From positions 18,172,501 to 18,236,500 of the forward strand of contig OX365945.1 of assembly GCA_947247005.1 (NCBI GenBank): 64,000 nucleotides of DNA. Reading direction: 5' to 3'. Within the stretch, counting starts at the first letter, position 1; each line of letters opens with the position of its first letter. This document shows positions 22,397 to 35,500 of the stretch, in pieces. This stretch comes from Spisula solida (taxonomy: Eukaryota > Mollusca > Bivalvia > Venerida > Mactridae). The notes under the pieces were generated by a model, which saw only the letters and a list, made by a program, of their open reading frames with translations, was not told the DNA's origin and searched no databases. The translations under genes and the position numbers were made by a program.

Positions 22397-24466
22397 TCAT
22401 TTTTCACAATGTGGACAGAGAAACGATGCATTCCTTCTCAAACATCTAACTGGGCTGCAATATTTGAGATGGGTCCAGTGATTACATTCATCAAACTGAC
22501 CCCATTGAACAAACTCAACTGTATATGTCATGGCAAAAGCTGGTGGGGATGTTTTTTTGCACACACAACACAGGTCACTGTCAAGGACACTATCTTCGAA
22601 TTCAGAAGATTTACTATTATCCGAATCATAGTCAAGTGGAATACCACAAGAGTTATTGTTCACTTGGATTCCTGATGTACTGGGTTGTGGAGCTCCTAGA
22701 TGTAGATCCAGTGTCCTAGCTTTCTTGATGCCTGATGTTTTGGGTCTGCATTTTGGTGTGTCTGTACACATGTCTTTGAGGAGACATCCTTTAGAGGGAG
22801 ACATTAAACTACCATGTAGAGACGGTTGGTTTTTCTTTCCTTTTTGTTAGCTATTGTTATTTTTTTACTATCTAAGAAGTTGATTGGTTCAATGAAGATT
22901 TCAGTTTCATTTAACAATTCAGATGAGCAATTAGATTGCGTTTTCTTTATTTTGCTAGATCACTGAAGGTGCTGTTTTAGAAGGTTTTATTTGTTCTCGA
23001 GATACTGGGAATATGCCAGTTTTCCGAAATGAAGAAATAATGTTGTCTGGAGTTAAAGCCTTGTTGTATGCCTTGCTTGAAATAGCAGCAACATTTAATC
23101 TGGTTATATGAATTCCTGGATTTTTCCTCAAAAAAGACTGACACTCACTATAGTAGGAATTCTTCAGCGGACCAAAACATCCTACGTCTAGAGGTTGGGT
23201 AACATGTGAAGTATGGGGTGGTAGCACAAACATTATGATATTGTTAGCCTTTCCCCATTCCCGAAGAGTGAGATTTACATGTGACTTGTGTCCATCAAAT
23301 AAAATTAATACTGGTGAACTAGTTGTTGGCACATATTTCAAAAAACGGTTTTGTAAATATTCAAAGAAGACTGTAGAATTGGACCAACCACTGTCGGAAA
23401 CAGTTCCTGTAGCTCCAGGACAAGCACCTGCCAGAAGATCAGGGTTCCATCTGCGACCAGGAAAAACATAATAGGGTGGTAGTCTCATTCCTGCTGCACT
23501 TCCACCTGCAATGATTGTAACATTCTTTCCCTTATTGGAAGTGATAGATTGTGGAGTTGACCCTTTCTGACACAAAACTTTTGTGGGAGTATCATCAAAC
23601 CTGTCTCATCAATGTTCCAAATATTCTCAGGTTTATCAATTATTTTATGTTCATCCAAAATAGCTTCTAGAGAAGTAAAATATTTGTCCAAAACACCATC
23701 TGAGGTACATTCTGCCCTAACCATTGATAACTTTTGAGGTTTACCAAGTACAAGTTCTGGATGGCGTTTCTTAAAACAGGTAAACCAAGACTGGGCAAAA
23801 ACTGGATTAGATGACTTTTTCAATCCAAGACTCACGGCAAAGTCAGTTGCCAGATTAATAAATTCGTTTCTGGAATATCCGTATCCAATGTCTGACATGT
23901 AGGTGACATGTTCCATTAACTGGTCCTCTTGTATTTTGGAAAATGTGGGTGTAGGCCCTGGGTTGATGTTAAATATTTCACCTTGTGGAATGGGTTGAAC
24001 ACCCAAAAACCTGTCCCTCAGGGTGTTGTCTGGAATTCCAAACATCTTGGCAGCCTTCCTTATTGAAGTTTTATTATTCTTCACCTCCTGGTAGGCTAAT
24101 GACAGGGTCTGTGCACTATATCGTCTTTTCACCCTATGATGGTGTGGTTTTCCTATAGTTGGAAGCTGAAAATATAAAAAAAGAAAGAGCAATTATTATC
24201 CAATTAGTGTAGATCTAACCAACAAATTATCCACCCCCCGGTCGGAAGTTTGACCCAGTAGTTATTTTTGTGTATTGGGTATTTTGGTACTACGTAATTC
24301 TGTGACGTCACGCATATCTAGTACATCGTAGACGCAGGTGAAACAAACGGTGTTTATTCGTAAACAAGACTGGAATTACATGTTTTTTTGACATGGTTAG
24401 TTAGAATATATGTATTTTGTAAATAAATCGAAGATAAAATAGAGAACTTACCCGTAAGAATGACAT
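22397..24466 (-). pseudogene. pogo/Tigger-type DDE transposase with C-terminal PHD-like finger, broken by frameshifts
   Basis: Cuts and pastes DNA at TA sites in this family. Exon 1 is a 15-nt microexon (24466-24452, MSFLR, then GTAAGT). Exon 2 starts at 24164 after TTTTCAG and continues in phase. Domains in order: Psq helix-turn-helix (IRKAAKMFGIPDNTLRDRF); CENPB-like domain (WFTCFKKRHPELVLGKPQ); DDE catalytic core with first Asp in NIWNIDETG (~23605), second in LILFDGHKSH (~23300) and third in TQPLDVGCFGPLK (~23190). A C-terminal Cys-rich finger follows (LCCVCKK, CNHWTHL, CPHCEK; 22600-22400). Frameshifts occur near 23590, just after the first Asp, and near 22955 and 22805. All catalytic residues remain recognisable. 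Terminal repeats were not found with confidence. Confidence 0.88.
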
Positions 24467-24667
24467 AATTTCTTCTTTGAAAATTGACGGAAATAACGCG
24501 GATGTTTGTAAACAAAGTTGTAAAGGAAGCTAGGAGCGAGCATGCGCGGAGTTGTTCGATATTCGGAAAGTTTGGATTTTACCGGTAATTAGTACATCCC
24601 GGTAATAGGTATATTGAGGATACTAAAGAAGTTTATTTTATCGAGGACTAAGTAGCTTTAAGTGTAT

Positions 24668-25885
24668 AGTCTAGGAGCTGGTGACGAGAATTTCAATTTT
24701 CATTTACCCCATCTGGTAGAAAAAGTATGTTGGTATTTTCGAATAATATAGACATTCAGGCTTTAGAAAAAGGTGGATGCCAGATCTGAAAGTGGTGCAG
24801 ATTTTTTTAACAGGGGCAACAACTCTTGCTATCCAAGAAATTTACGAAACTACCCGGTAACCTATGTTCTAGTGTGGAGTTTTTGTTTATATATGTATTG
24901 CCATATATTTGCATGGATATTGTTCATTTGATAATGTGCATCAAAAGTACATACAACACGGACCAGTTTGAGGTCAAGGTCAGTGTAAGGTCAAAGTGAG
25001 AAAAATAGCTAAAAATGAATATTTGCACTATATTTTTCTTCGTATAACATGTGTTTTCAATTCAATTTGGTTATAAAAATGATAGTTATGTTCGTTAGTA
25101 CATATTCTGTCATTATAGGCCATTTGTTTGATTTAAAATATAAAAATATTGTCAAAACAGCCATTTTATGCAAATGCATGTTGGCCGAAATGACAATCTT
25201 ACGAAGACCCCTGGCATTATATGATCTTATGTGATTTTTTTGTTAACGTATGTAGTGTCTTATATTTACATTTATATTATTCATATGGTGATATGCATCA
25301 AATGGACATACACCTTAGACAAATGTGAGGTCAAGGTCATTTCAAGGTCAAAGTGAACAAAATAGCTAAAAAAGTAAAAAATGAGATTTTCTCTCTATTT
25401 TTCTTAATATAACATGTGTTTTGTATTACATTTAGGTTATTAAAATGATAGTTGGTTGTGTTGGTAAATAAATATTCTCTAATGATAAGCCATTTGATTA
25501 ATTCAAAATGTATCATTTTTGATAAAAACCCAGTCATTTTATGCTTTCAGATATGGCATTCATACGAAAATCCCCGGCATTATGGCCTTATATGATTAGT
25601 TTGTTTACGTATGTAGTGTCTCATATTTGCATGTATATAATTAATTTGGTTAAATTCATCAAATGGACATACACCTTAGACCAATTTGAGGTCAAGGTCA
25701 ATATGTGAAAAATAGCAAAACATTGATAGTTCCTTTCTATTTTTCTTATTCTTGCATATGTTTTGAATAAAGTTTGGTTATGGAAGTAATAAATATGTGG
25801 GTTAGAACATATTCTCCTTTCATTATAAGTAAAAGTTATTTGTTTAATTAAAGTTGCATTCGTAGTACTAGTCGTTTTCATTCAA
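24668..25885 (+). repeat. Left arm of the foldback element
   Basis: Direct-repeat-bearing arm, inverted relative to 29045-30294. Units start near 24880, 25250 and 25615 with (C/A)ATATTTGCATG-like sequence. Confidence 0.75.
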
Positions 25886-26055
25886 AATTGACATACATGT
25901 ATATTTATAATGATGTTATCATATATTTGTATAGATAGTATTGACATGATCAATGTCATCTTAGGTCAACAGTACATTTTATTGCACATGCAATTTTGAT
26001 GTGCCTCACTTTGTATGAAATTGCAATTGGCTTTACATTAACCTGACTAAACGAC

Positions 26056-26320
26056 CAGGGCTGGTATTCACAAAGCATCTTAAGTGAAAACTTAAATATT
26101 TTGACTTAAGTCAATAATTTGTGCAGCTCATATTTCCCGCAATTTGAAAAATAATCATTGTTTTCTTAGTGATTATAGCAGCTGTGTACCTAATACTTTA
26201 AAACTATGTAATATATTAAGCATGTTGATTTTCTTGCTTAGATGATACACTGTAGAAAAAATTAAGATTTCAAGAAATTTCTAAGTTTTCTGCTAAGATG
26301 CTTTGTGAATACCAGCCCAG
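26056..26320. mobile_element. ~265-bp MITE
   Basis: The left end GGGCTGGTATTCACAAAGCA (plus TCTTA) is the exact reverse complement of the right end TAAGATGCTTTGTGAATACC (plus AGCCC). The inverted repeats are 25 bp (26058-26082 and 26294-26318). The interior is AT-rich and non-coding. No clear target duplication is seen. It lies between the left arm and the central satellite, with no counterpart on the right, so it inserted after the foldback formed. Confidence 0.85.
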
Positions 26321-26379
26321 GTGATGAAGTCCACGCATGTTTAAACTACTCATTAATGTTAAAACAACCAGTTATCTGT

Positions 26380-28520
26380 TTTCGTAACAGCCGTTAATCC
26401 TTTATATACACCATTGACTCAGACTCAGAGGGGGTCTCATACTTAATGATGCAAATTATATGTATCAATAAACCTAGGTATATATAGGATTCCCAGACCC
26501 TTGAGAAAACCCAATATCATATTCTATTCGTAGCTATCTAGAACACTGTTACTATTAGAAACATTCACATAGACACAATGGCGTGCGTACCAGCACATAA
26601 TACAACTATCCCGTTGGACAATGGTATATTCACAGCTGCAATGTGCAGAAATATCAGGCCTGATGTGATACTCACCACAACATAATTCAGCCATCCATGC
26701 CTTACAGGGTATCAATGATAAGTATATAAGTCATATGTCCCATGAGATAAGCATCAATGCCAAGTACATGCATCTTAGACCCTATGCGGTACAAATCACT
26801 GGTACAGAGATCTTAGGGCCTATGTGGTAAACACCAATGCAGGGTACATACATTAAAGACACTATGTGGTACGCATCATTACAAGGTACAGGCATCAGAA
26901 GCACAATGTGGGTACATATCACTGCAAGGAATATGCATCTCATGGTCATATGCCACTCGCGGCCACTCGCGACCACTGTAATGTACAGACATCTTATACT
27001 AAAGAAGGCATTTACCACATGAGAATATAATCATCCCAGACCGTAATGTACTCAATAATACCTAAGAATACAGCTAGACCATATCTATTACATACAACAT
27101 ATCACTATATTGTAGACACCGAAGGAAAAATTAGATACTTATGTTCAAAACAACAAATTATATCCATTCCATGCCTATGAGATTTTCACCACTAAATAAT
27201 TTATCTATCTCATGTCGGACACATAACCATCACTGATTGCAGCTATCACATGCCAATCGGATACATACTACATAAAGCAGTAATTTTGACAGTGAATGCG
27301 TCTTTAATCATAAGTCACTGTTTGGTAACCAACAGAACAGAGTATAAACATGCATAGATGTATACAATGAAATCACGAACACACAACAGCCATATAGATT
27401 ACACTGTTCTCACTACCTCTGAAAACAACCGCACCAAGTTTTTGTGGTACCCATCACCACCAAGTACTGACAAACCGGGTCCTAAGGAATATACTCGTGC
27501 TAACACAGTTCCTAACCACTACTAACCACTGTATATACATGTAGTCATCCCAGACTAAGTAGTACCAACGCTGAGTATAAGCATTTAAGGCTGTATTTTG
27601 GTATACACCACGATATAATACTCTAGAAGCCATCAAACAGCGAAAGTATTGTACACATCATCACATAATTATGTCGTACCTGGTCCTACATGATACTAAT
27701 CACAACCAAGTGCAGCCATCACAGACCCTTAAAGGTATTCGCCACCACAGGGTAGACACACAAGGCCCTGCGCAATAGATACCGCACATTTGCGACTATA
27801 CCAGGCCGTAAGGAGAGGTCCAAACATCGGAGTAGAGTCAATCACACGTCATGTTTGGTACTCACCATTGGCAAGTACAGCTATTCAAAGTCATGTTGAG
27901 TACTTTACATTGACTGGTATTGCCATTCATTACATTACAGACTAAAATTGTTTGATACTGTGTAAAAGTTAACAAAGCCTGGTATAAACAGGGTGTAAAA
28001 AGTAAGTTAACAGTTTCTCTACCTATTTATGAAATTCATATGTTCTCCTATCACAATGAAAACTTTACTTAGTGGGGTACCTACCTTTCACTAATACAGT
28101 CATTCTGGATTTTACGTTCCACCACAGAGTTCAGCTATAGAATGCCAAATGAGATACTTACAACCAATTAGTACAGTCATACATCTGGCCTTATTGGAGA
28201 TGCGCAACGGCAAAGTACAGGTACTTATGACCTATGAGGATACTCACTATCACTGTGTAGAGCTATCCCATGCCCTATTGGGTGTTCACTAATACATTGC
28301 ACAGTTATTCTAGGATCACCACCCAGTGCAGCCAAATATACCAGATCATTTGGGTTACCAATCGCCGCTAAATGCAGATATTCCAGGCCCTGTGAGATAC
28401 TCAACACCATCGTGTACAGTCAGTCAAGGCCCATCGGATACACACCAGTATCTAGTACCGACACATCCATATCAGACCTTAAGAGGTTCAGAGACCACTA
28501 CTTCGACTTACTGACCTCAT
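26380..28520. repeat. Degenerate ~52-57-bp satellite
   Basis: Units recur with the theme (A/G)GTACAGNCATCNNAGNCCNTATGNGGTACNCACCANNAC. Examples are CCTATGTGGTAAACACCAAT (26819), ACTATGTGGTACGCATCATT (26860) and CCTGTGAGATACTCAACACC (28390). Divergence is high, so the array is old. It forms the core of the foldback element. Confidence 0.7.
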
Positions 28521-29044
28521 AACCAATGAAATACATCTACTGTTCTATAAAATTTGAAGATCTTAGGTCCAGAAAAACCTGAGTGTCATGGGCGAGGATC
28601 CTAGTACCAAGGATTGGTAGGGTATTACTCAGAAACCGTGTGATCTTCATAACTGACATACAGACCGACCGACCGACCGCCCGACGTGTGTAAAGCAGTA
28701 TACTCCCTCATCAAAGATGGTGACATAATGTTCCCAGCTAAAATAATTACACACCTAAATATACAAACTAGAAACAAAATAAAGTGTACAAAGTGCTTCA
28801 TATTTTATGTAACGAAAAAATGAGACAAAACTTGAATTGTTCAAGCATTTGTAATTTGTCCTTGAAATGACATTGGCCTTGACCTTGAAGTGGTCAGTAT
28901 TTTATATCCACTTAAGTGTAAGACATTGAGTAATGTAACAATGTTCATACTAATATTCAATAATACTGACAGAAATAAAAATCATATTTGAATACAAGTA
29001 TATTTGAAAGCAGCTATCAATTAAAGAATGCCATCTCGGTCAGC

Positions 29045-30294
29045 ATGCATTTGCGTTAAAGGGCAGTTTTACCAATTTTTAACATATATTTTTTAAACAA
29101 ATAACTTATAATGAGAAAATATCTGCTAACCACTACATCTATCACTTTCATAACCAAAAATGAATTAAACATACGCGAGAATAAGGAAAGTAGAGCGGAA
29201 ATATCAATTTGTACTTTTTAAGCTAATATTTTCACATTGACCTTGATATGACCTTGACCTCAAATTGGTCTAAGGTGTATGTCTATTTGATGGATTTAAT
29301 CAAATTATTAATAGCCATGCAAATATGAGACACAACATACGTAAACAAACTAATCACACAGGTTCATAATATGCCAGGGGTTTTCGTATGAATGCCATCT
29401 CGGTAAGCATAAAATGACTGGGTTTTTATCAAAAATGATACATTTTGAATTAATCAAATGGCTTATCATTAGAGAATATTTACTTACCAACACAACTATC
29501 ATCTAATAACCTGAATTTAATTCAAAACACATATTATATTAAGAAAAATAGAGAGGACATCTCATTTTTACTTTTTTCAGCTATTTTGTTCACTTTGACC
29601 TTGAATTGACCTTGACCTTGAACTTACATTTGTCTTAGGTGTATGTCCATTTGATGCATATAACCATATGAATAATATAAATGTAAATATAAGACACTAC
29701 ATACGTAAACAAAAAAATCACATAAGATCATATAATGCCAGGGGTCTTCGTAAGATTGCCATTTCGGCCAACATGCATTTGCATAAAATGGCTGTTTGAC
29801 AATATTTTTATATTTTGAATCAAACAAATGGCCTATAATGACAGAATATGTACTAACGAACATAACTATCATTTTTATAACCAAATTGAATTGAAAACAC
29901 ATGTTATACGAAGAAAAATATAGTGCAAATATTCATTTTTAGCTATTTTTCTCACTTTGACCTTACACTGACCTTGACCTTGACCTCAAACTGGTCCTTG
30001 TTGTATATACTTTTGATGCACATTATCAAATAAACAATATCCATGCAAATATATGGCAATACATATATAAACAAAAACTCCACACTAGAACATAGGTTAC
30101 CGGGTAGTTTCGTAAATTTCTTGGATAGCAAGAGTTGTTGCCCCTGTTAAATCTGCACCACTTTCAGATCTGGCATCCACCTTTTTCTAAAGCCTGAATG
30201 TCTATATTATTCGAAAATACCAACAGACTTTTTCTACCAGATGGGGTAAATGAAAATCCATTTTAAGCCTCTTTTGAAATCTGGCTCCTGGACT
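29045..30294 (-). repeat. Right arm of the foldback element
   Basis: Inverted copy of 24668-25885. The best-matching stretch is 29880-30260 against 24700-25085. Confidence 0.75.
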
Positions 30295-30439
30295 AGTACT
30301 TAATAATCTCTTGAGAGGAAGTTTGGTACCCTGTGCTATTCTTGTCAGACCGTTCAACGTCTCTTGTTTGGTCGGGTGTAAAATAAGGCCACGACCATGT
30401 TCTCGTAGAAATGAGTTTTAGTGAGAAATATACCTGTAT

Positions 30440-31402
30440 AACATTAGAAGAAATCCAATCGGCTTATTGGAACAGTTGTATGGTGACTGCGATCCTGTCG
30501 TGATGTATTACAGGTTAGACAAAGACAAAGCTCGAGCCCTCCAGTTATGTATACGTATCTTAGGTTTTGAGCCTGAACTCGACAATATTAGTTATAAAAA
30601 TAGGTGAAAGTTGTTAAGGGTATAGTACCAAATGTTACATATATTCATTTTTTGGACATAAATAAAAAATATTTGATTTAATCAGCAAATTCCAACAGCG
30701 CTTCAACGTGAAAGCCTCTTTGCATTATTTTGTATGTGGCCACGGGAAGGGCCCATGTGACGGGATGTGTGAAACCACAATGCGAAATGCAGACAATGTT
30801 GTAAAGCAAGGTAAATTACTGATCAAAGATGCGGGATACTTCTTTGCATGTGTCTCTACTAAAGAAAGTTACATAAAATAAACTGGTTACTGTGGAAGAC
30901 AATGAAAATAACAGAGTAATAGTAGAGAAAAGAAATTCTGAAATGAAGCCTTTTAAAGGCACTACTAGTGTGTTGTTACATGTATGCAGTAATTGAAAGT
31001 GGGGTTGGGGAAATCGTTATGTGATACAAACGTAATTGTTTTCAGGATGGCAATTTTAATCCTAGGTCTGGATGTGGTTGGGAAAAAGGTGTATTATAGA
31101 CATAAAGGTGTCTGTTTCAGAGGAAATGATCAGAGAGAATGATGAGAACGGTACAATTGAAGCTAAACAAAGGGAGAAAAACGGTTGTCTTCGGTAGATT
31201 TTTAGTTGCAAGATATGATGAAAACTATTATGTTGGCCAAATAACAGATATTGATAAAGGTGACAATACTGTAAACATTAAGTTTATGGTTGAGAACGAA
31301 CAATGTGAGGGTCGCTTCAAATGTCCGAGCAGAAATGACAAGTTAATTGTAGAAAAAGATGATGCCATCAGAGAAATCGAGGAGCGTAAACCAACTGTAT
31401 GA
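30440..31402 (+). pseudogene. Decayed transposon gene with HGKGPCDG block and small barrel-like C-terminus
   Basis: Three coding-like pieces lie in order. The first (~30465-30605) reads LLEQLYGDCDPVVMYYRLD. The second (~30715-30880) reads LHYFVCGHGKGPCDGMCETT. The third is an 87-codon open frame from ATG 31139 with FGRFLVARYDENYYVGQITD. The (H/S)GKGPCDG block and a C-terminal G-x-(F/Y)-V-x-x-x-Y-x-G-x-x-(Y/F)-x-G-x-(V/I) segment recur together in uncharacterised invertebrate transposon-like proteins. Stops and shifts separate the pieces. Superfamily and function are unknown. Confidence 0.45.
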
Positions 31403-31507
31403 GAAGCCGCATTTGAATAGTGTTGTTAATTATTAGAGGATGGACATGGGTCTTCAGTTAGCGACTGGGCTGGGTACGGTGGACAGCTTGATTTCATTTC
31501 AAACACA

Positions 31508-31705
31508 TTGCAATACAAAAAACACTTATTTACTTACCGAACTGACGAAAATTGTCCACCAAAAATCGTCAGTGGCACTACTTCCGGTCCAGACGTTATC
31601 CACATTGAAGTATGGCCAACGCAAGTTTTGTACCAACAAAGTAGGTTTGATTTACACTGTGAACTTATTTCATTAACCCAGTTTTTAAATTGTGTCACGC
31701 GATAA
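31508..31705 (+). other. Short open frame, unknown
   Basis: A 65-codon frame with TYRTDENCPPKIVSGTTSGP and HIEVWPTQVLYQQSRFDLHC. Its composition looks protein-like rather than random, but I do not recognise it. It may continue the decayed transposon gene upstream. Confidence 0.3.
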
Positions 31706-32531
31706 GGCGGTATATCATAGAGATATTTTATGAAATTTTATGCACAATGATTCTGCATCAGTGAAAAGTTCATATTAAGCAACTCATAATTATAATTATA
31801 CAATACACACTACAATTCAAAAATAATATTTATTGCCTTCAGTGTAGAACAAAGTTTATACAATCTTGGAAGCGGGAGATCGAATGATTGAATCCAGACT
31901 AATCCCCAGCTAGTTAATAAATGGTTACCATAGGTACATCTCTGCCAGGCGCCCGGCAATAATAGAAGGGGTTCGGGGGGTACAGTGCACACACAACTAG
32001 TTTGGTGACAAAATTGGCTGATCCTTTCAATAAGGGGTGACACTAAAATATTATAAATCAAACCCTTTTATACAAAGCATTTAAACAAACACATAATTTT
32101 ACAATACAGGTGAGAAACGTGGCAATTCACCGAGGTACACCAATAAGAAACTCCAAAAACGTCGAAAAATTTAAACTAGTCAGGCAAATGCATGCAATTA
32201 AGGAATTTTCTGACAAGAGATGATACTCCTTGTTTTATTATGTTTAGCACCGTGTCTAAGAACGAGTCGGTTACGTACATGACGGGACTGTTGAACAAAT
32301 CAGTTTTCCTGGAATTCATCAACAACTGCAAGTATTTTTGTAGAGGACATGACAGTAGCTACTGTCATGCACGAACATAACCGTCCCGATCACACGCAAT
32401 ATTACTGTCATTCACAGAATCCGTACACTTTAAAAGCAAACAAATGAAAACTTTCTGTATTGCTGCGGTTCCCGCATGTTTCAAACATTTATATAACATT
32501 ATGTACTTATACAAACATAAAACGGATGTTA
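31706..32531. other. No gene recognised
   Basis: Downstream flank of the reeler gene. It should contain that gene's 3' UTR on the minus strand. No repeat structure was noted. Confidence 0.4.
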
Positions 32532-35500
32532 TCAAGTTGTAGTATGTTGGTCTGTTGTTGTTTGTGATGGTTCAGTTTTTACTTCTGTTGCCTTTCTTGT
32601 TGGATTTGTCGTTTGTTTTGGTTTTGATGTTTGTGTTTCATTTCTTGGGGTCGTTATTGTTGCAGTTGTTGTTGCCTTTCCTGTTGTCGTCACTGTTGCA
32701 TTTCTTGTTGGCTTTCTTGTTGTTGTTATTGTTGCATTTCTTCTTGGTTTTCGCGTTGTTGTCGTTACTGTTGCAATATTTGTTGGTTTTCTAGTTGTAG
32801 CCGTCAGTTCTGTTGGTTTTCTTGTTTTTGGGTTTTGTGTCGTTGTTGGGTTTGATGGTAGAACGCGTGTTGTCGTTGTTGACACATGTACTTTATCAAC
32901 ATCACTATGGGAATGACTATGATCGTGGTGGTGGTCATGGTCATGGTGATGATGGTGGTGGTCATGCTCCGCCCCCACGTTGACAGTTATAGGTATTCCG
33001 AGGTGTTGTTTAATGAGTTGTTGTTGGCGAATGTACTGTAACCATCTATACCAGGCAGCTGTGGGCGTAAAGCGTCCAGTGATGGTGTTATCTGTTGAAA
33101 CAAAAACAGAGAATGAGCCAACGTGTACAATATGATTGTATAACACTCTCAAATCATACTATATTTTAATACCAGCGTTTCTTAACTAAACGGATGATAC
33201 CGCAGCAAACAGTTAATATAAATTCAGACAGGGAAGGCAGCACTGAACTTAACCAGCCGAGTACAGATAACATAAACTACATACAATCAACAATATCCAA
33301 CACACAACTTAACGAGTAAATGTTCCATCAAATAAACTTTTAGAAGAGAACGTTTTTTCGTGTTTCCCGTCAAACTATAGATAAACCCGGATATGTATAT
33401 AGTCATGCGTGTACATGAATCGGTTCTACACATCGGGTATGTAAGGAACCAAGGGCTCTATTAATAAATGAGCTAGTGTCTATTATTCAGATTCCTTCGT
33501 ATAGACGTACCGGTATGTCTATTCATAGTTTCGGTGCCAGTCATAATATGCCAGCACGCAAAAAATGGATAACACAAAACATACATGCTTGTGGGGAAGG
33601 ATCACTTATTGAATAAGCCAACTGGTTAGGCAACACAGATGTACTTACCGGAAGTTGACGGGAATGCGTCTGGAACCAGTTTTGGGGATCGTATATCTGT
33701 CCAGTATGTGTAGTAATCCAAAACACCCGTGGCCCTTAAATGAAAACAAGGTTATGTTAACATATACTTAGAGCTATATATGGAATTTCATATGTATTTT
33801 GGTTTAAATCTACAATCACTAAATAAAACAGTTGTAAACAAAACATACACACATATTACAATTTGTCATGTGGCTCTAGTTCTTATTTCGGAAAAATGTT
33901 AAGATCATGTTTCCCGGCTTCACTTTTAATATTCTTTGCCTTATTCGTACATTTATTATAAACGAGCTGTGATATACAACGACAATCCTAAGAATGTTTG
34001 TTAGCACCAAAGCTAACGTATCGTGAAGCATTTGCTGTTTGTTTCAAACACCAATATGCATGCACATTGGTGAATTGGGAGCATGATGGAGATTTCTTAC
34101 AAATAGGTATCAAGCAGTGACGCAGACGGGTGTCTAACCCGGGACCTTTCGATACCAAAGCGCGCACAACATGTAGACCACCCCTCATTGCCACTTATAT
34201 ATTAGCGAGTGTATACATGAGAAAATTTGAACTAGATGATGAACTTACAAGAATTGTATATCCCCTGGGTTATATGTGTCAGGTGCTATCCATGTCACGA
34301 TCACCCGCTGTTTGTCTCGACTGTTAGAATGTGTAATTCCGCCGGTCGCTGAATCACCAAATGTCTGACACGAAGTGGGATGCTCGTCGGTAGTAATATT
34401 CTCAAATGTACCAAATGCTCGTCGTCGAAGATCTCTGATATGAATGTCTGATTGAATAGCTTGTAGGAAGAAACCTCTGAGTGGCTTATCAGGCTGCGTT
34501 GACTCAATAATTACTGGAATATATTATACGATATAGCCACATTATACATATGGTATCCATTGACTTACTCTTTCAAATCTTAAACTCAAATCATCATCAG
34601 AGATTAAACTGTATGATTCGGCATTAACAAGTACGAGATTTTGAACACAACAGGAGGTGTATAAGATACTACGAGATGGTCCACCGAAATATAATGACAA
34701 GATACTTCTAAAACTAATGGACTGTGAGTTTTAAAAAAAGCGTCAGGGGCATTTGAAATTTACCCAAAAAAAGCAAAGAAAATGATCCAGAATTGTTGCG
34801 TAGGCACCTTATTTGGAGCACAAAACACGACTCGCCAGGATCGATCGAGGATATTCGGCACATTTAATGTTCTTCTGAAGTTGCCATGAACATGTTATTT
34901 GTTCAAAATGAAAAATATGGTATCATCGGAATGATGACAGGCTTGGTCGACCGGTGACATTCCATGATAGTTGATAGTTTATTATCAAAAATCCAGAAGG
35001 TCGTAGACCCATGATATTGTAAACAAGAAATATCTTTATATAAAATAACGTCGGCATCTTCATTGAAAATAAGTATTCTAACTATATCAAATAACGTCGG
35101 CATCTTCATTGAAAATAAGTACACTTATCTGCTATATTAACGCTGTTTATCTTTTTAAGTTAGAATTGAATAACACAAATCGAACTAGAATTAATTACCG
35201 GCGGGCACCGGTGTATCTATAGTAAATTTCGTTTACATGTTTAACAAAATGTAATTTTTCGCAGTATCTTTTGTGATGAGTATAGCATATTCCTTTTTAT
35301 CAGGCTCCTGTATCTATTTACTCCTGATTTATTTGCAAACATTTCATTGGTTTTTGAAGTGGTCAAAACGAGGTTAAATATCAAGCTAGGCAGATAACGC
35401 TGAAAAATGTCTGAATGTAAAAAGAAGAAAGGAAAATTTATGTGAAGACTACTCACAGTACAACCCAACAGCTAAACGCTATTCACTGTACACTACATTA

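Larger units (their letters stand above)
24668..30294. mobile_element. 5.6-kb foldback element (~1.2-kb inverted arms around a satellite)
   Basis: The outer ends read AGTCTAGGAGC on the left and, as reverse complement, AGTCCAGGAGC on the right. The arms (24668-25885 and 29045-30294) are inverted copies. They include TTTACCCCATCTGGTAGAAA, the GATGCCAGATCTGAAAGTGG block and repeated AGGTCAAGGTCA motifs. Each arm contains about three diverged ~300-360-bp direct units (TCAAATGGACATACACCTTA, AATAGCTAAAAA, CCCCTGGCATTAT). The centre is a degenerate ~55-bp satellite. There is no coding potential. The structure resembles Drosophila FB-type foldback elements. No target duplication was identified. Confidence 0.75.

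Noticed and set aside
32555..32855. Leu/Cys-rich plus-strand frames
   Set aside because: Antisense shadow of the Thr-rich tail of the reeler protein.
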